Part shown: positions 60,514 through 64,000 of the stretch, in pieces
Layout: each line of letters opens with the position of its first letter
Position numbering within the stretch: the first letter of the stretch is position 1
Assembly (NCBI RefSeq): GCF_003207895.1
Contig: NZ_NKUB01000011.1
Location: 53,609 to 117,608 of the forward strand
DNA length: 64,000 nt
Direction of reading: 5' to 3'
Source: Komagataeibacter swingsii
GTDB lineage: Bacteria > Pseudomonadota > Alphaproteobacteria > Acetobacterales > Acetobacteraceae
Position numbers and translations under genes: made by a program
Notes under the pieces: generated by a model
What the model was told of the DNA's origin: nothing
The model's input: the letters and a program-made list of their open reading frames with translations, nothing else
Databases searched by the model: none

Positions 60514-62454
60514 ATGGTCCTGGATGACGTATCCGGAAGCATGCCCGATCGTTCGGCTGGTGAGGGCGGGACCACCCGGGGAAAGGACAGTACGACGATG
60601 TCTGATATGCCTGACATGCTGGATAGCGTGGTGCAGCTGCCGGGCCACCATCCCGTGCGCGTGGACCATTCCCGCGATGCGCTGCTGACGGCATTCGGCA
60701 AGGCGACGCTGGACAACCGCTACCTGCTGCCCGGTGAAAGCTACCAGGACCTGTTCGGCCGGGTTGCGTCCTATTACGGGGCCAGTCCCGCGCATGCGCA
60801 GCGGCTGTATGACTATATCTCGCGCCACTGGTTCATGCCGGCGACGCCGGTGCTGTCCAATGGGGGCACCACGCGCGGGCTGCCGATTTCGTGCTTCCTG
60901 AACGAAGCCAATGACAGCCTGCGCGGCATCGTGGACCTGTGGAACGAGAACGTATGGCTGGCATCCAAGGGCGGCGGGATCGGGTCGTACTGGGGCAACC
61001 TGCGTTCGATCGGTGAAAATGTCGGGCGCAATGGCAAGACATCGGGCGTCATCCCCTTCATCCGCGTGATGGACAGCCTGACGCTGGCGATCAGCCAGGG
61101 GTCGCTGCGGCGCGGGTCGGCGGCGGTGTACCTGCCGGTCTGGCACCCCGAAATCGAGGAATTCATCGAACTGCGCCGCCCCACCGGCGGCGATCCCAAC
61201 CGCAAGGCGCTGAACCTGCACCATGGCGTGCTGGTGTCCGACGCCTTCATGCGCGCCGTGGCGGATGATGATGAATGGGCGCTGCTGTCGCCCAAGGACA
61301 ATGCGGTCATCCGCAAGATCTCGGCGCGTTCGCTGTGGATACGCATCCTGACCGCGCGGATGGAGCAGGGCGAGCCGTACATCATCTTCTCCGACCATGT
61401 GAACAACGCCCGTCCCGAACACCACAAGCTGGCGGGGCTGGAGGTCAAGACATCCAACCTGTGCGCGGAAATCACCCTGCCCACCGGCATGGACCAGCAC
61501 GGGCGCGAACGTACGGCGGTGTGCTGCCTGTCCTCGCTCAACCTGGAAACATGGGATGAGTGGAAGGACAACCCGCAGTTCATCGAGGACGTGATGCTGT
61601 TCCTCGATAACGTGCTGCAGGACTTCATCGACCGCGCGCCGGACGACATGGAGCGCGCGCGTTACGCCGCCATGCGCGAACGTTCGGTGGGGCTGGGGGT
61701 CATGGGCTTCCATTCCTTCCTGCAGGCCCGCAACGTGCCGTTTGAAAGCGTGGTGGCCAAAAGCTGGAACCGCCGCATATTCAAGCATATCCGCGCGCAG
61801 GCCGACGCCGCGTCGCGCAAGCTGGCGGAAGAGCGCGGGCCGTGCCCCGACGCCGCCGATTATGGCGTGATGGAGCGTTTTTCCAACAAGATGGCGATTG
61901 CGCCCACCGCGTCGATTTCCATCATCGCGGGCAATGCCAGCCCCGGGATCGAGCCGATCGCCGCCAACGTGTTCCTGCAGAAGACGCTGTCCGGGTCGTT
62001 TACGGTGCGCAACCGCCACCTTGACCGCCTGCTGACGGAAAAGGGGCAGAACACGAACGAGGTCTGGTCCTCCATCACCCTGAACAAGGGCAGCGTGCAG
62101 CATCTCGACTTCCTGACCCAGCAGGAAAAGGACGTGTTCAAGACCGCGTTCGAACTGGACCAGCGCTGGGTGATCGAACACGCCGCCGACCGTGCGCCCT
62201 TCATCTGCCAGGCGCAGTCGATCAACATCTTCCTGCCTGCCAACGTGCACAAGCGCGACCTGCACCAGATCCATTACATGGCCTGGAAGCGGGGGGTGAA
62301 ATCGCTGTATTACTGCCGTTCGCTGTCCATCCAGCGTGCTGATGCCGTAAGCGACGGGCAGGAAAAGCGCGACATGACGAAAAAGGAAGGCGACATCCCT
62401 GCAACGCCGGCCACCACGACCACGGATTATGAGGAATGCCTTGCCTGCCAGTAA
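60514..62454 (+). CDS. nrdA: Class I ribonucleoside-diphosphate reductase, alpha subunit
   Basis: A 646-residue catalytic subunit (618 if ATG 60598 is used; 60514 has GGAG seven bases upstream). Active-site residues are seen in LPISCFLNEANDSL (Cys), VKTSNLCAEITLP (Cys and Glu) and AVCCLSSLNL (Cys); the radical-transfer pair is SLYYCRS, and the C-terminal redox Cys pair is ECLACQ. No N-terminal ATP-cone is visible, so the dATP activity switch is absent, and length is about 110 residues below the E. coli enzyme. nrdB follows 208 bases later. Confidence 0.93.
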   Translation: MVLDDVSGSMPDRSAGEGGTTRGKDSTTMSDMPDMLDSVVQLPGHHPVRVDHSRDALLTAFGKATLDNRYLLPGESYQDLFGRVASYYGASPAHAQRLYDYISRHWFMPATPVLSNGGTTRGLPISCFLNEANDSLRGIVDLWNENVWLASKGGGIGSYWGNLRSIGENVGRNGKTSGVIPFIRVMDSLTLAISQGSLRRGSAAVYLPVWHPEIEEFIELRRPTGGDPNRKALNLHHGVLVSDAFMRAVADDDEWALLSPKDNAVIRKISARSLWIRILTARMEQGEPYIIFSDHVNNARPEHHKLAGLEVKTSNLCAEITLPTGMDQHGRERTAVCCLSSLNLETWDEWKDNPQFIEDVMLFLDNVLQDFIDRAPDDMERARYAAMRERSVGLGVMGFHSFLQARNVPFESVVAKSWNRRIFKHIRAQADAASRKLAEERGPCPDAADYGVMERFSNKMAIAPTASISIIAGNASPGIEPIAANVFLQKTLSGSFTVRNRHLDRLLTEKGQNTNEVWSSITLNKGSVQHLDFLTQQEKDVFKTAFELDQRWVIEHAADRAPFICQAQSINIFLPANVHKRDLHQIHYMAWKRGVKSLYYCRSLSIQRADAVSDGQEKRDMTKKEGDIPATPATTTTDYEECLACQ

Positions 62455-62662
62455 GGGCGGGGCGGTTTCATGTATTGTTTTAATTTTATTTATAGAATTT
62501 TCTGCCACTAAATAGAAATTTCAGTCCAAAAAGCAACCATGCCCATGCGGTGGCTGGTTCTTGCCTGCCGTTATTTCGTATGGACATGGGATTGGCCTGC
62601 TGTTTATTGTTCGGGCTGTCGGGGTTGTGCCCGGCGCCCCCGATTCATGTAACAGGACAGGC

Positions 62663-63673
62663 ATGGCCATGACCGATCAAGCCCCCGGCGCAGGTGCCCC
62701 GACGCAGCCCGAACCCAGCCTGCTGACCGCCAATCCCGTCTACAAGCCATTCCGCTACCCATGGGCCTATGATGCATGGCTGACGCAGCAGCGCGTCCAC
62801 TGGCTGCCTGAAGAGGTGCCGCTGGCCGATGACGTGAAGGACTGGCACCGCACGCTGACGGAAAGCGAACGGCATCTGGTCACCCAGATCTTCCGGTTTT
62901 TCACCCAGTCGGATGTGGAGGTGAACAACTGTTACATGAAGCACTACAGCCAGGTGTTCAAGCCGACTGAAGTGTTGATGATGCTCTCGGCGTTTTCCAA
63001 TATCGAGACCATTCACATCGCCGCCTACAGTCATCTGCTCGATACCATCGGCATGCCCGAGACCGAGTATTCCGCTTTCCTTAAATATAAGGAAATGAAG
63101 GATAAATATGACTACATGCAGCAGTTTTCGGTTGACGATAACTACCAGATCGCCCGCACGCTGGCAGCCTTTGGCGCGTTTACCGAAGGGTTGCAGCTGT
63201 TCGCGTCGTTCGCCATCCTGCTGAACTTCCCCCGCCATAACAAGCTCAAGGGCATGGGGCAGATCGTGTCATGGTCGGTGCGTGACGAATCGCTGCACTG
63301 TGATTCGATGGCGCGGCTGTTCCGGGTGTTCGTGCATGAAAACCCGGAAATCTGGACCGATACCCTGCGTGATGACATCCGCCAGATCTGCCGTGATATT
63401 GTCGAGCACGAGGATGCATTCATCGACCTTGCATTCGAGATGGGCGCGGTCGAGGGGCTGGATGCGGGGCAGGTGAAGCAGTACATCCGTTTCGTCGCCA
63501 ACCGCCGCCTGGGCCAGCTTGGGCTGGACGGGATTTATGATATCGCCGCCAACCCGCTGCCATGGGTGGATGAAATGGTGAACGCGGTCGAACATACCAA
63601 TTTCTTTGAAAATCGCGCCACGGAATACAGCCGGGCCTCGACTACGGGGTCGTGGGATGAAGCCTTTGCCTGA
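62663..63673 (+). CDS. nrdB: Class I ribonucleotide reductase, beta subunit
   Basis: A 336-residue diiron radical subunit. Metal and radical residues: SERHLVTQIFRFFTQSDVEV, NIETIHIAAYSHLLDTIG (Glu, His and, seven residues after the Glu, the radical Tyr as in E. coli Y122), AFGAFTEGLQLFASFAILLN and WSVRDESLHCDSMARLFRVF. There is no ATP-cone. The ATG at 62663 is preceded by AGGACAGG. The 208 bases after nrdA contain an AT-rich patch but no terminator, so the pair is probably one operon. Confidence 0.93.
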   Translation: MAMTDQAPGAGAPTQPEPSLLTANPVYKPFRYPWAYDAWLTQQRVHWLPEEVPLADDVKDWHRTLTESERHLVTQIFRFFTQSDVEVNNCYMKHYSQVFKPTEVLMMLSAFSNIETIHIAAYSHLLDTIGMPETEYSAFLKYKEMKDKYDYMQQFSVDDNYQIARTLAAFGAFTEGLQLFASFAILLNFPRHNKLKGMGQIVSWSVRDESLHCDSMARLFRVFVHENPEIWTDTLRDDIRQICRDIVEHEDAFIDLAFEMGAVEGLDAGQVKQYIRFVANRRLGQLGLDGIYDIAANPLPWVDEMVNAVEHTNFFENRATEYSRASTTGSWDEAFA

Positions 63674-63712
63674 TGGCTGGTTTCGGTACATCGCACTGAT
63701 AAATAAAAACAA

Positions 63713-63766
63713 AAGTTTTTGGGTGCCGCCTTTTTTCAAAAAGGCGGCGTTCCTTTGAAGCTTTTT
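63713..63766 (-). repeat. Double-hairpin repeat interrupted by an IS
   Basis: AAGTTTTTGGGTGCCGCC and hairpin GCCGCCTTTTTTCAAAAAGGCGGC are intact, about 40 bases after the nrdB stop. The second hairpin is cut after GAAGCTTTTT, where the IS end begins. The AT-rich sequence just before it matches the inner part of the MITE at 10640-10667, so it may be a MITE remnant. Confidence 0.75.
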
Positions 63767-64000
63767 GGGGCCTGTTGGGGATTAGCGTGAATTGATGACT
63801 GCGGCCACGAGATAGATCATGGCCGAGAATGACCTGTCTGTCTTGTCGCTGCGCATGGCGATGCGCTTGAACTCCTTGAGTTTGCAGAAGAAGTTCTCGA
63901 TGAGGTGGCGCGCTTTGAACAGGGCTTTATCGAACGGGCGTCTGTCGAGGCGGTTTTTGCGCTGGGGAATGACCACACAAGCGCCTTGCGCGCGTATGCT
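63767..64000 (-). mobile_element. IS5-family-like insertion sequence, right part only
   Basis: Begins GGGGCCTGTTGGGGATTAG directly after the broken repeat arm; this is probably the terminal inverted repeat. The transposase C-terminus fills the rest, and the element runs past the window end. The other end and target duplication cannot be seen. Confidence 0.75.
63782..64000 (-). CDS. IS5-family transposase, C-terminal part (truncated by window end)
   Basis: The visible 72 residues read VVIPQRKNRLDRRPFDKALF, then KARHLIENFFCKLKEFKRIA and SFSAMIYLVAAVI before TAA. RHLIENFFCKLKEFKRIAMR holds the DDE-type catalytic Glu region typical of the IS427-like branch of IS5 transposases. The catalytic Asp residues lie outside the window. 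The stop is 15 bases from the IS end, normal for such compact elements. It is a candidate source of the transposase that moves the MITE-like copies, though its end sequence differs from theirs. Confidence 0.8.
   Translation of the reverse strand, partial: SIRAQGACVVIPQRKNRLDRRPFDKALFKARHLIENFFCKLKEFKRIAMRSDKTDRSFSAMIYLVAAVINSR

Noticed and set aside
60499..62508. 669-residue minus-strand frame opposite nrdA
   Set aside because: Shadow frame; nrdA is complete with all catalytic residues.

Overview
The window looks like chromosome of an acetic acid bacterium, most likely Komagataeibacter or Gluconacetobacter. This is an inference from the strongly GC-rich coding style, alphaproteobacterial housekeeping genes, many small acidic orphan proteins, IS5-type mobile DNA and a dispersed double-hairpin repeat. 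No rRNA or CRISPR array was seen.

Layout. 0.1-5 kb: a surface acyltransferase, a polytopic membrane protein and a sugar/H+ symporter. 5.2-7.4 kb: a less GC-rich type II restriction-modification pair. 7.7-16.1 kb: a TrhA-like membrane protein, a DUF2075 ATPase, small orphan proteins, an exported M20 peptidase, a sulfurtransferase, an EamA transporter and an exported methyltransferase-like protein. 16.3-36.6 kb: a cryptic prophage region ending at a tRNA-Met gene. 36.7-63.7 kb: mostly housekeeping genes: mscS, uppP, mlaD-like, an ATP-grasp/DedA pair, mltB, a D,D-carboxypeptidase, the overlapping run tmk-holB-metG-tatD-MBL hydrolase, guaB, an rsmB-like methyltransferase, a Na+/H+ antiporter, an L,D-transpeptidase, a response regulator, xth, uvrC-pgsA-lipoprotein-moaD-moaE and nrdA-nrdB. 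The window ends inside an IS5-like element.

The prophage carries a contractile-tail (Mu-like) module with a lambda-type capsid, in the order capsid, joining proteins, tail sheath, tail tube, tail chaperone, DNA circularization, baseplate P, fibre, lysis. It has decayed by precise losses. Terminase, portal and protease are absent, and the capsid gene has lost its start codon. The tape-measure gene is missing, with an in-frame chaperone/DNA-circularization chimera in its place. The baseplate genes are gone, the fibre gene has an early amber codon, and a peptidase-like gene is frameshifted. By contrast the right arm (five translationally coupled plus-strand genes ending in an integrase with a fused excisionase-like N-terminus), a BrnT/BrnA toxin-antitoxin pair and an AT-rich membrane protein gene are intact. 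Left-end cargo includes a GFA-family enzyme, a CatB-like acetyltransferase, a dead GNAT gene and two tRNA 3-prime fragments.

A second theme is a family of roughly 75-bp double-hairpin repeats lying at gene ends. Some sit inside 162-163 bp elements with terminal inverted repeats (MITE-like). One such element has inserted into another repeat with a TTA duplication, and the IS at the window end has also cut a repeat.
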